From a virus: a stretch of 64,000 bases of DNA. Positions 56,339 to 64,000 of this stretch are shown here, piece after piece (positions within the stretch are counted from its first letter, which is position 1; every line of letters starts with the position of its first letter). The stretch covers positions 1 to 64,000 of the IMG/VR virus record IMGVR_UViG_3300050821_002122, one strand, 5' to 3'. The notes under the pieces are model-generated. The model was not told where the DNA came from and searched no databases. It was given only the letters and a program-made list of their open reading frames with translations. The position numbers and the translations under genes are program-made.

Positions 56339-56778
56339 ACGTTGCTATTCTGGGTCTTTCTAAAATTAAGATGTGGGTGGATGCAGTGTGGAGTGTATCC
56401 GCCTTAGTGTGCGTACCAGGCCTTATTTTGACAGGAGGGTTCTGGCTGGCTGGCGGGGGTAGCGGAGGGTCGATCATAGGTCGGCTCTCCGAAATTCACA
56501 TAAGCCATCAGCATCCCCAATCAGCAGTGAGGGATTTTAGCATCGAGACTGAAGGTGCAGTCGTCTACAAAATGCGTCTTGTTGATGTAAGCGGCATGAC
56601 CGTCTACTCGTATCCAGAAGTAATCACCAATAGCAAAGAATTCGGCAATCTGGTTGTTAAGATGCCGCAGATTAAAGGAGGCACTTATGACCTCTACGCG
56701 GATATCACATACGCAAAAAACCCGATCAGAACTAACACGGTTGCAGTTAAAATGGCTCGTGTCAACGTTGGAGAATAA
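56335..56778 (+). CDS. Membrane-anchored beta-domain protein, lysis cassette, 147 aa
   Basis: An N-terminal hydrophobic segment (about 18-40, A-L-V-C-V-P-G-L-I-L-T-G-G-F-W) then a Gly-rich linker and a beta-sandwich-like domain ending G-T-Y-D-L-Y-A-D-I-T-Y-A-K-N-P-I-R. The following protein shares this layout and the N-P-I-R ending, so they are paralogues. Overlaps the holin stop (ATGA). Placed between holin and endolysin, it may be a spanin-like or periplasmic lysis accessory, but it lacks the usual coiled coil or lipobox. Confidence 0.6.
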   Translation: MNVAILGLSKIKMWVDAVWSVSALVCVPGLILTGGFWLAGGGSGGSIIGRLSEIHISHQHPQSAVRDFSIETEGAVVYKMRLVDVSGMTVYSYPEVITNSKEFGNLVVKMPQIKGGTYDLYADITYAKNPIRTNTVAVKMARVNVGE

Positions 56779-56779
56779 A

Positions 56780-57187
56780 ATGCTTAGGTCCCTCATCGCA
56801 GCTTGCGTTGTAGGCGCGGGGATCGGAGTCGGCTCGGTACCGGCCTATTGGTCCATACAGCCTGACCTAGAATTCGACAGGCCTGTAGTGAATTATGTGG
56901 AACAGACACAGGGTCAATCTGTGGCCATGTCAGTACCCGTAAAAATCTATGAGCAAGCAGGCGACTTCACCCTGCGAGTCTCGATAGTGGACGACCAGAA
57001 ACACGTCGTTCGTAGCTTCAACAGTGAGACCATCACTTCTGATTCTACGTACCAGGTACTGACTGGGGCACAACTTCCTGTTGGTACCTACTATGTGTAT
57101 GTGGTTGTCGCCTATAGGCTAAATCCTATCCGCGATAGTAACCAAACGTTTCAAATAGCTGTTCTTAAAGTGAAAGGAAATCAATGA
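56780..57187 (+). CDS. Membrane-anchored beta-domain protein, paralogue, 135 aa
   Basis: Starts M-L-R-S-L-I-A-A-C-V-V-G-A-G-I-G-V-G, a signal-anchor or signal-peptide-like segment, then a beta domain with G-T-Y-Y-V-Y-V-V-V-A-Y-R-L-N-P-I-R close to its end. It has the same size and pattern as the previous protein. The Cys at 9 is not in a lipobox (A-A-C-V lies within the helix). Overlaps the endolysin start by four bases. Role in lysis inferred from position. Confidence 0.6.
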   Translation: MLRSLIAACVVGAGIGVGSVPAYWSIQPDLEFDRPVVNYVEQTQGQSVAMSVPVKIYEQAGDFTLRVSIVDDQKHVVRSFNSETITSDSTYQVLTGAQLPVGTYYVYVVVAYRLNPIRDSNQTFQIAVLKVKGNQ

Positions 57188-57813
57188 TTACCATTGACCA
57201 GCTCAACAAGTTCTGTCAGCCAAAAGACCCGCAGGGGTTATTGATGGCTCTCATCGCAACCATGAACAAGCGAGAGATCAACACACCGCGACGTATTCGG
57301 TACTTCATGGCCCAGGCTTACCACGAATCGCAGGGCTTCTTGCAGTTCGAGGAAGACCTCTACTACGCTGATCCGAATCGGCTGGTCGCTGTTTGGCCAA
57401 CGCATTTCTCGATGCAACAAGACGCTGCATCGAAAGGCTATGCACCTGACTATGTGCGTAATTCACAAAAGCTGGGTTCATTCATCTACGCTAGTAAGTA
57501 CGGCAATGGTGACGAACAATCTGGCGATGGCTATGCGTTCAGAGGTCAAGGTGCATTCGGGCTTACGTTCCATGACAATTACCAAGCGTGTTCACAAGAT
57601 ACGTACGGTGACGATCGGTTGATTCAGAATCCAGCGCTAGTAGCTCAGATGCCTGGGGCCATAGATTCAGCTGGTTGGTTCTGGGCGAAGCACAACCTGA
57701 ATGTTCTCGCCGATTCAGACAGCCTGACGGATATGACCCGCGTCATCAACGGAAGCATAGTAACGGTACCACAGCGTCTTCAGGTGTTGAACAAAGCCAA
57801 CGCCATTTTCTGA
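57184..57813 (+). CDS. Endolysin, glycoside hydrolase family 19-like
   Basis: A 209-residue GH19/chitinase-like lysozyme. The catalytic region A-Q-A-Y-H-E-S-Q-G-F (Glu48) and F-E-E-D-L-Y-Y (Glu56/57) is followed by G-Y-A-F-R-G-Q-G-A-F-G-L-T-F-H-D-N-Y, the family's G-R-G-x-x-Q-L-T-x-x-x-N-Y motif with Phe-Gly in place of the common Gln. No signal peptide, so it needs the holin. It cuts the glycan strands of peptidoglycan. Stop is followed after 10 bases by fibre-type genes. Confidence 0.88.
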   Translation: MITIDQLNKFCQPKDPQGLLMALIATMNKREINTPRRIRYFMAQAYHESQGFLQFEEDLYYADPNRLVAVWPTHFSMQQDAASKGYAPDYVRNSQKLGSFIYASKYGNGDEQSGDGYAFRGQGAFGLTFHDNYQACSQDTYGDDRLIQNPALVAQMPGAIDSAGWFWAKHNLNVLADSDSLTDMTRVINGSIVTVPQRLQVLNKANAIF

Positions 57814-57823
57814 GGAGACGACT

Positions 57824-58570
57824 ATGGGTACAGAATCAACATTCTACTACCCGGTTGACCTTCACAAAGACTCTGGAGTCGTAGCCGCCTTAGCACCACT
57901 GTTGTATAAACTGCCTCTGCAAGCACAAGAGGAAGAAGTGGCGGTTTTGGCTTTAGGAGTTGGTAACCTCTTGCAGGGGTTTTACGTGTACGATAACAAT
58001 CGATGGAAATTCGCTGTGCCAATGCAGCCTATTTCCGTATCTACCATAACAGGTGGTGCGATTGATATTTATGCGAACCCGAGTGCGGATGTAGTCGTGG
58101 ACACATCCGCGACCATTTACCGGAATGGCCAAGTAGTATCAGGCAACGTGGTAAATGCAGGTCCAGCGCTGTATGCTGTTCTGACACCCGGAGCAAACAT
58201 TCCTCCGAAACCGCCTGGTCCTGACTTTTTGGCCTACACCGCAGTCACTGATGTTAGTGGTCACCGTGTAATGAAGATCGCAATAGGAGGTGTCACCTAC
58301 GCGTCTTCGGATAACCTTCTTGATACCAATTTAGTTCTTGGTATCAGTATGGGTGCTGCTGTGGCCGGAGCAACAGTAGATGTGCAACTGAATGGTGTAT
58401 TAACTGAGCCAAGCTGGAGCTGGATACCGGGCCTCCCAGTGTTCTGCGGCGTTGATGGATTCATCACACAAGTTGCACCAACTGCTGGGTTTGTAATCAT
58501 AGTAGGTCAAGTAATATCACCGCAATCAATCGTCGTAACCATTAAAACCCCTATCATCGTCGGAGATTAA
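57824..58570 (+). CDS. Adhesin-type protein with N-terminal domain shared with the last fibre, 248 aa
   Basis: The first ~115 residues (T-E-S-T-F-Y-Y-P-V-D-L-H; G-F-Y-V-Y-D-N-N-R-W-K-F; P-M-Q-P-I-S) align with the N-terminus of the fibre at 60025 (T-Q-S-K-F-Y-Y-L-V; G-L-Y-M-F-D-G-I-Q-W-R-F; P-M-P-A-I-S), so this is a paralogous attachment domain. The C-terminal half is beta-rich and unrelated to the long fibre shafts. A short tail fibre, connector or collar component is likely. Confidence 0.65.
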   Translation: MGTESTFYYPVDLHKDSGVVAALAPLLYKLPLQAQEEEVAVLALGVGNLLQGFYVYDNNRWKFAVPMQPISVSTITGGAIDIYANPSADVVVDTSATIYRNGQVVSGNVVNAGPALYAVLTPGANIPPKPPGPDFLAYTAVTDVSGHRVMKIAIGGVTYASSDNLLDTNLVLGISMGAAVAGATVDVQLNGVLTEPSWSWIPGLPVFCGVDGFITQVAPTAGFVIIVGQVISPQSIVVTIKTPIIVGD

Positions 58571-58574
58571 AACC

Positions 58575-59183
58575 ATGGGCACTCTGTCTAGCAAGAAGTT
58601 TCTCAAGAACGTAACTGGTACCATCACTGAAGAGGCAGCGCTGCTCACCAGTGCTGGCGCGGCGGATGCTAACAAGCTCCCTGCACTGGGTGCGACTGGT
58701 GTACTGGACATCACGATCCTGAACGGTATTGTGGTCTCGACCGGTCCTACCAATGCTGGTCAGACTCCGATTTTGGATTCGACTGGTCGTCTGGACGTTT
58801 CGGTGATGCCAGTTGGTATCGTACCAGAAACCTCCTCGATCATCGCATCCGAAGCATTGGCTGCTGGCGATCTGGTCAATGTGTGGAACAACTCTGGTGT
58901 CGCCAATGCTCGCAAAGCTGACGGCTCGACCAGCGGTAAAGAATGCCACGGCTTCGTGCTGTCGGCGTTCAGTGCCTCGGCAACTGCACTAGTCTACTTC
59001 GAGGGCAGCAACACTCAAGTCAGCGGCTTGACACCAGGTCTGCAATTCCTGAGCGGTACGGCTGCTGGTAAGTCGAGCACCACGGCAGCTAGTGCAAGTG
59101 GCAGCACTGTTCAACGAGTAGGTCTCGCCACGACAGCGACCAACCTGGTGTTCCAAGCGGAACAGCCAATCGTCTTGGCATAA
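58575..59183 (+). CDS. Probable virion surface protein, 202 aa
   Basis: An Ala/Ser/Thr/Gly-rich 202-residue protein starting five bases after the previous stop. The first 85 residues contain a fibre-like pattern (G-V-L-D-I-T-I-L-N-G and G-R-L-D-V-S-V-M-P). The rest is a beta domain with G-D-L-V-N-V-W-N-N-S-G-V-A-N-A-R-K-A-D-G, familiar from phage decoration or fibre-tip domains. Codons are regular as in highly expressed structural genes. Confidence 0.65.
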   Translation: MGTLSSKKFLKNVTGTITEEAALLTSAGAADANKLPALGATGVLDITILNGIVVSTGPTNAGQTPILDSTGRLDVSVMPVGIVPETSSIIASEALAAGDLVNVWNNSGVANARKADGSTSGKECHGFVLSAFSASATALVYFEGSNTQVSGLTPGLQFLSGTAAGKSSTTAASASGSTVQRVGLATTATNLVFQAEQPIVLA

Positions 59184-59240
59184 CTATTAGAATCGAAAAA
59201 ATAAAGCACCCTTCTCACTTCTCTAAAATAAAGTGATAAT

Positions 59241-59612
59241 ATGGCCTCTCAACGCCCCCTCCTAAACGTCGCAGGGGTTACTAAAGAGGCTGCCACTACA
59301 GATTTTGTGATTCACGGAATGGAGATAAATCTCTCCACTACCGTTATTACGACTGCTAACGTGGCGGCAGTAACGCTTTCAACCCGCCGTACTATCCTAA
59401 CTGGTAGCGCTGGTTTGTCTTTGGCCATAACCTTGCCTGCAGCTTCTGCCTCTATGGACGGTGCGTTGATGACGTTAATGGTAACCAATGGTAGGTTAAC
59501 AGGAACATGGACGTCCAGTGGTGCGTCAACCACTGGTATTCCGAACCCAGGATCGAATACGCCGGTAACGGTGATATACAACCATGCGAACCTTGCGTGG
59601 TATGTGACTTAA
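59241..59612 (+). CDS. Small beta-rich virion-type protein, copy 1, 123 aa
   Basis: This 123-residue protein has R-P-L-L-N-V-A-G-V-T, then F-V-I-H-G-M-E, A-V-T-L-S-T-R-R-T-I-L-T-G-S-A-G, and I-T-L-P-A-A-S-A. The next gene repeats the same plan, so the two are tandem paralogues. L-P-A-A-x-A followed by a strand and G-x-x-x-x-x-W-x-V-T at the end recalls small fibre-tip domains seen elsewhere in phage tail genes. Likely a fibre tip or accessory. Confidence 0.65.
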   Translation: MASQRPLLNVAGVTKEAATTDFVIHGMEINLSTTVITTANVAAVTLSTRRTILTGSAGLSLAITLPAASASMDGALMTLMVTNGRLTGTWTSSGASTTGIPNPGSNTPVTVIYNHANLAWYVT

Positions 59613-59637
59613 TGGGTCACATTCTTCAGGAAATATT

Positions 59638-60012
59638 ATGGCAACCATAAGACCGATAGGCAACGTAGCAGGAATAACGCGAGAGATACAGACCACGGAT
59701 ATCATGCTCCATGGTATGGAGGCAGACACCTCCAAAACAATAACGGCAACCAATGGGTTGACCGCTGTAACACTGACCACACGTAGGACAATACTGACAG
59801 GCACTGCAGGTACGTCGTGTGTAGTAACACTACCTGCGGCTGCTTCCGCCGTAGATGGGCAACTGATGAGCGTCATGTCCACAACCGGGCGTGCGCTAGT
59901 AAGTTGGTCTAGCACGGGTGCATCAGTTACCGGGCTTCCAACCAGCATGACCGCAAACACTGCAATAAATCTGATTTACGACACAGCATCGCTGCGCTGG
60001 TTTGTCACTTAA
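59638..60012 (+). CDS. Small beta-rich virion-type protein, copy 2, 124 aa
   Basis: Paralogue of the preceding gene (R-P-I-G-N-V-A-G-I-T; I-M-L-H-G-M-E; A-V-T-L-T-T-R-R-T-I-L-T-G-T-A-G; V-T-L-P-A-A-A-S-A). The N-terminal 60 residues are the best conserved and the loops of the C-terminal half differ, as expected for receptor-contacting variants. It ends 12 bases before the large fibre gene. Confidence 0.65.
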   Translation: MATIRPIGNVAGITREIQTTDIMLHGMEADTSKTITATNGLTAVTLTTRRTILTGTAGTSCVVTLPAAASAVDGQLMSVMSTTGRALVSWSSTGASVTGLPTSMTANTAINLIYDTASLRWFVT

Positions 60013-60024
60013 AATGGAAAGAAC

Positions 60025-63000
60025 ATGACAACGCAATCGAAATTCTACTACCTGGTGACAATGCACCAAGATGCCGAGCATAACACTTACTTGGCTCCCG
60101 TTGTTAGCGCTTTGCCGCTCGTTCAAAACCTGGAGGACATGGTAGTAATTTTGGGCCTTGACGTAGGTGTCACTGCGCAAGGTCTGTATATGTTCGATGG
60201 CATTCAATGGCGTTTCACGATGCCTATGCCAGCAATCAGTGGCGCAATCATCCGAGGTGACAACATCGACCTGTACTACAACAGGACTGATGATGTCACC
60301 TTAGACCCGTCTGTGACGGTCTACAAGAATGGTCAGCAGCAATCGACTGACATCATCACTCACGGCAACGCTGTATATGCGGTACGCACGCCGCCACCAG
60401 GTCAGATACCAGCCGTGACCTCAGTCAACGGACAGACCGGTGCAGTAACTGTCAACGCTGCCAACTTACCAGGTCTCGCAATAGTTGCACAAACTGGCGC
60501 CTACAGCGATCTGGTCGGTCTCCCACCCGCGTATTCCCTGCCAGTTGCCACACCTACCGTTTTGGGTGGCGTAATAGTGCCTACTGCTTCGTCGTTGTCG
60601 GTGGATGGTAGCGGGAATATTGATATTAAGGCTTCAGTGTTGACCGCGATCGCTGCTGCGATACAGTCTGTTGTAACGAGTGGTACTGGCACTTCGCTCA
60701 TCAAATCTGTGGCATCCGGCACTGCGACACTGAAGAGTGTTATAGCTGGTACTGGCATGACCATCACGGATGACGGCAATGGAACACTGACGTTCGTGAG
60801 TAGTGGTTCTGCGCTGGTGCCTGCAACACCAACCGCGTTGGGTGGTGTTATCGTACCGTCAGCTTCACACATAGCAGTAGACGGCTCAGGCAACATCGAC
60901 CTTAGCTCGGCATTCCTGGCAGCATTTGGTACGAAGATAGGCACCGTTGCTGATGCAGTGCCTGCTAGTGGAACGTCATTGATCGCCTCAGTGACAGCAG
61001 GCTCCGCGCTGTTCAATACACTGAGCGCTGGCAGTGGCATCTCTATAGCGCTCGCAGGTGGCACGATAACCATCAGCAGCGGTGCGGTGCCAGCGACCAC
61101 CACGAGCCTAGGTCTGGTGCAAATCGGTACTGGTCTCAACGTCGATGTCAGTGGTTTGCTGTCGCTGGCCAAGGCTACTGCGTCCACGCTGGGCGGTGTG
61201 GTAGTTGGTGCCGGCCTGACTGTTGATGGTGCTGGTACCATTTCCTACAACCTGCCTATCGCATCTGCCTCTGTGTTAGGTGGCATCAAGATCGGTACTG
61301 GGTTGAGTATCGATGTCAACGGTGTTGTCGAGGCAGCCGCCTCCATGCCAGCGACTACGACTACCATCGGTGCCATAATTGTGGGCAGTGGTCTAGCCGT
61401 CCAAACAGACGGTACGCTAAGTGCTGTGTTCCCTGTTACTTCGATTAATACCAAGCTGGGTGATGTGGTCATCACTGCTGGCACTGGCATGACCATCGAC
61501 AATAGCGGCAGCGGCATCATCCTCAACGTGACATTGAGTCAAGCTCAAGTAATTGCAGCATTGGGCTACACGCCATATAACGGTACGCTGAATCCTTCGG
61601 GTTTTTTGACTGCCAATCAGACTATCACCGTAACTGGTGACGTTAGTGGTAGCGGCACTACTGCGCTAAATCTTGTGTTTGCGAATAGTGGTGTCGCAGC
61701 AGGCACCTACACCAAGGTCACTGTGGACACCAAAGGTCGTGTAACAGCTGGTCTGAATCCGACTACGCTGAACGGCTACGGTATAACCGATGCTCTGAAT
61801 GCTATCACCGGCGGTGCAGTAACAGGCACAGTAACATTCGGTTCTGGTGCCAAACTGACAGGTTTGATTGCACCGCAGTCTGGTTCAGATGCTGCGACCA
61901 AAGACTATGTTGATACCGCAATTCAAGGCGTTGCAAACGGTACGTCGTGGAAGGCTAATGCGAATGCAGCTTCCACAGGTCCGCTGACGCTAAGTGGTCT
62001 TCAGACAGTAGACGGCTATGTGTTGCAGACGAATGACCGTGTGTTGGTCAAAGATCAGACAGACCAGACTATCAACGGTGTGTACGTTGCATCGGCAGGT
62101 GCATGGACCCGTGCAACCGATCTGGATAGCGGTGCTGAATTGCAAGGTATGGCAATACTGGTCTTGAATGGGTCAGCCAACGCATTGACTCAATGGGTCA
62201 ATACTGCGGCTAGCCCGATCACTGTTGGCACTACCAACCTGGTCTATGCCAAGCTTCAGCCACCTCCACCAGCGTACACTGCGGGCACAGGCTTGTCGAT
62301 TACTGCAAATCAGTTCTCGATAGCTAACACAGGCGTGACTGCTGGTGTATATACGAAAGTAACGGTGAACGCGCAAGGTCAGGTAACTGCCGGCGCACAG
62401 TTCTCGATCACTGATATCTCGACGGCATTGGGCTACACGCCGTACAACGCCAGCAACCCAGCGAACTACATATCGACAAACCTGCCGATTACTCTGAGTG
62501 GTGATGCAACTGGCACGGGCACCACAGCAATCAACGTAACTTTGGCTACCTCCGGTGTCACTCCAGGTACGTATTCCAAGGTAACGGTGGATGCAAAAGG
62601 TCGTGTCACTGTTGGGGCTAACCTTAGCAACACCGAGATAGTGGCAGCAATCGGTTACACGCCAGTCAATCGCGCAGGTGATACGATGAGCGGCGCTTTG
62701 AACGATGCACCAGCAGTTACGGTTGCTTCGGCAGCTACTATGCTGATCGGTGCCGCTGCATCGAACACCTGCAACATCAGTGGCACGACCAAAATTACAG
62801 CATTCGATTCTATTCCCAATGGTGCCGTTCGCAATCTGATCTTCGCTGGCGTGCTGACGTTGACCAATTCGTCGAACCTAACACTGCCGACGGGTGCCAA
62901 TATCACTACCGCAGCAGGTGACACAGCAGTCTTCGTGTCGCAAGGTAGCGGTATCTGGAAGTGCTTGAACTATTCGCGGGCTAGTGGTGCTGCGTTGGTC

Positions 63001-64000
63001 GGTGCACCAGACGTAACGAAGCTGCCATTGGCTGGTGGTACCTTGAGCGGTACTCTGAACTTAGCGCCTCAGGTCGCGGTTACTGCGGCAGCTACGACCA
63101 CAATTGCGGCACAAGGTGCGAACGACATCATAGTGAATGGTGCGACTACCATAACAGCGTTCGATGCTGCTCCACTTGGTGCCGTACGTACATTGACATT
63201 CTATGGTGGTGCGCTGTTGACCAACAACATCGTATCTTTAGTGTTGCCAACCAGTGCTAACATTCAGACGATACCTGGAGATTCTGCGCAGTTCACATCG
63301 ATATCCGGTGGCTGGCGTTGCGACTGGTACACACGCCATGATGGTACACCGCTGGCGGGTAGCGCCGATCCTACGAAACTGCCGCTAGCTGGCGGTAAGA
63401 TGACGGGTGCCTTGAATCTCGCAACGTCAGTCACGATTGCTTCAAGTGCAGTACCTGCGATTGGTGCCGCGGCCTCGAATGAGATTATTATCAGTGGTAC
63501 GACTACCATCACTGGCTTCGATAGCATCGCTGATGGTGCTGTACGTCGGGTAACGTTCACGGGTATCTTGACGCTGACGAATTCGTCTACGTTGATCTTA
63601 CCAGGCGCGACCAATATTGCTACCGCTGTTGGTGACGGTGCACAATTCACTTCGCTGGGTGCTGGTAGCTGGCGCTGCGATTACTACACACGCGCGAATG
63701 GTACGGCAGTAGTTGGTGCATTTGACGCTACGAAACTTCCACTGGCAGGTGGAACGATGTCAGGGGCACTGAACTTCGCTCCGACCGTAACTGTAGCATC
63801 TGCATCTACCGTCAACATCGGTGCTGCGGCAGCCAACGATATAGCGATCACTGGCACGACCAGCATCGTTGCGTTCGACACTGTAGCATCGGGTATCGAA
63901 CGGCAGGTTACATTCGCTGGCATCTTGACGTTGACCAATAGCACTGGCTTGATCTTACCAGGCACCACGAACATCACGACAGCCGCTGGTGATACTGCAC
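60025..64000 (+). CDS. Very long tail fibre, at least 1325 aa, cut by window end
   Basis: Open from ATG 60025 to the window end. The N-terminus is paralogous to the 57824 protein. Then come V-T-S-V-N-G-Q-T-G-A-V-T-V-N-A-A-N-L-P-G-L and shaft repeats L-P-I-A-S-A-S-V-L-G-G-I-K-I-G as in fibres A and B. About residues 630-740 contain A-A-T-K-D-Y-V-D-T-A and D-R-V-L-V-K-D-Q-T-D-Q-T-I-N-G-V-Y, a widespread fibre module. G-D-V-S-G-S-G-T-T-A and T-K-V-T-V-D-x-K-G-R-V-T motifs recur. From residue ~884 it enters a 119-residue tandem repeat that continues out of view. No stop seen; C-terminus and tip unknown. Confidence 0.85.
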   Translation, partial: MTTQSKFYYLVTMHQDAEHNTYLAPVVSALPLVQNLEDMVVILGLDVGVTAQGLYMFDGIQWRFTMPMPAISGAIIRGDNIDLYYNRTDDVTLDPSVTVYKNGQQQSTDIITHGNAVYAVRTPPPGQIPAVTSVNGQTGAVTVNAANLPGLAIVAQTGAYSDLVGLPPAYSLPVATPTVLGGVIVPTASSLSVDGSGNIDIKASVLTAIAAAIQSVVTSGTGTSLIKSVASGTATLKSVIAGTGMTITDDGNGTLTFVSSGSALVPATPTALGGVIVPSASHIAVDGSGNIDLSSAFLAAFGTKIGTVADAVPASGTSLIASVTAGSALFNTLSAGSGISIALAGGTITISSGAVPATTTSLGLVQIGTGLNVDVSGLLSLAKATASTLGGVVVGAGLTVDGAGTISYNLPIASASVLGGIKIGTGLSIDVNGVVEAAASMPATTTTIGAIIVGSGLAVQTDGTLSAVFPVTSINTKLGDVVITAGTGMTIDNSGSGIILNVTLSQAQVIAALGYTPYNGTLNPSGFLTANQTITVTGDVSGSGTTALNLVFANSGVAAGTYTKVTVDTKGRVTAGLNPTTLNGYGITDALNAITGGAVTGTVTFGSGAKLTGLIAPQSGSDAATKDYVDTAIQGVANGTSWKANANAASTGPLTLSGLQTVDGYVLQTNDRVLVKDQTDQTINGVYVASAGAWTRATDLDSGAELQGMAILVLNGSANALTQWVNTAASPITVGTTNLVYAKLQPPPPAYTAGTGLSITANQFSIANTGVTAGVYTKVTVNAQGQVTAGAQFSITDISTALGYTPYNASNPANYISTNLPITLSGDATGTGTTAINVTLATSGVTPGTYSKVTVDAKGRVTVGANLSNTEIVAAIGYTPVNRAGDTMSGALNDAPAVTVASAATMLIGAAASNTCNISGTTKITAFDSIPNGAVRNLIFAGVLTLTNSSNLTLPTGANITTAAGDTAVFVSQGSGIWKCLNYSRASGAALVGAPDVTKLPLAGGTLSGTLNLAPQVAVTAAATTTIAAQGANDIIVNGATTITAFDAAPLGAVRTLTFYGGALLTNNIVSLVLPTSANIQTIPGDSAQFTSISGGWRCDWYTRHDGTPLAGSADPTKLPLAGGKMTGALNLATSVTIASSAVPAIGAAASNEIIISGTTTITGFDSIADGAVRRVTFTGILTLTNSSTLILPGATNIATAVGDGAQFTSLGAGSWRCDYYTRANGTAVVGAFDATKLPLAGGTMSGALNFAPTVTVASASTVNIGAAAANDIAITGTTSIVAFDTVASGIERQVTFAGILTLTNSTGLILPGTTNITTAAGDTA
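62674..64000 (+). repeat. 357-bp in-frame tandem repeat in the last fibre
   Basis: Units begin at 62674, 63031, 63388 and 63745, exactly 357 bases (119 codons) apart, each opening A-G-x-x-(M/L)-(S/T)-G-(A/T)-L-N. Each continues with I-T-A-F-D or similar, L-T-N-S and a W-R/K-C-aromatic turn. The fourth unit runs off the window. Bases differ between copies, so the repeats are old and not a simple slippage product. Confidence 0.85.

Overview
The window is part of a large, tailed, T4-like contractile (myovirus-type) phage genome, probably infecting a Gram-negative bacterium. The evidence is a tail sheath and tube pair, a prohead protease, scaffold and capsid block, a T4-style replisome (DnaB-type helicase, sliding clamp, clamp loader, Rad50/SbcC-like gp46, 5'-3' exonuclease), a holin/GH19 endolysin cassette, and long repeat-rich fibre genes. 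Genes are tightly packed, with many ATGA start/stop overlaps. No stretch over 300 bases lacks a gene. I saw no tRNA, rRNA, CRISPR array or insertion sequence. Terminase, portal, baseplate and DNA polymerase are not in view.

Layout. 1-2242 (+): end of a dihydrofolate reductase, a DHH phosphoesterase and small unknowns, closed by a terminator. 2333-6280 (+): three large probable virion proteins. 6292-16747 (+): a patatin-like phospholipase, then a dense run of mostly small genes, most of which open with the same ~11-residue sequence, M-K-I-E-A-A-x-R-L-x-A. 16862-21448 (+): a 1528-residue SNF2-family helicase with its own terminator. 21534-30374 (+): head and tail genes (prohead protease, core/scaffold, probable decoration protein, major capsid protein, sheath, tube). 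30487-31572: a free-standing homing endonuclease. 31611-33670: small genes on both strands, including one more tagged gene and a virion-like protein. 33803-48173 (-): replication and recombination genes, with a small virion-like island at 41071-42296. 48208-54805 (+): a duplicated pair of tail fibre plus propeller-like genes. 54832-55952 (-): exonuclease and a small gene. 56015-57813 (+): lysis cassette. 57824-64000 (+): further fibre and adhesin genes, the last one running off the window inside a 357-bp tandem repeat.

Main result. A short N-terminal motif is shared by at least fourteen otherwise unrelated proteins. They include a homospermidine synthase, two DUF3175 proteins, a GNAT-like protein, a membrane protein and a probable core protein beside the prohead protease. 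It occurs internally in one more protein and in weaker form at the C-terminus of the scaffold. It is not seen on any replication protein. My inference is that it is a capsid-targeting and/or prohead-protease signal, comparable to that of T4 internal proteins, so the phage would package a set of enzymes inside its head, including a polyamine-making one.

Regulation. TCAATTTTA or CAATTTAATG recurs just upstream of late (virion and lysis) genes on both strands. AGTAAATAA recurs upstream of several minus-strand genes. At two divergent junctions the two motifs sit back to back. Both are candidate phage-specific promoter elements, with caveats given below.
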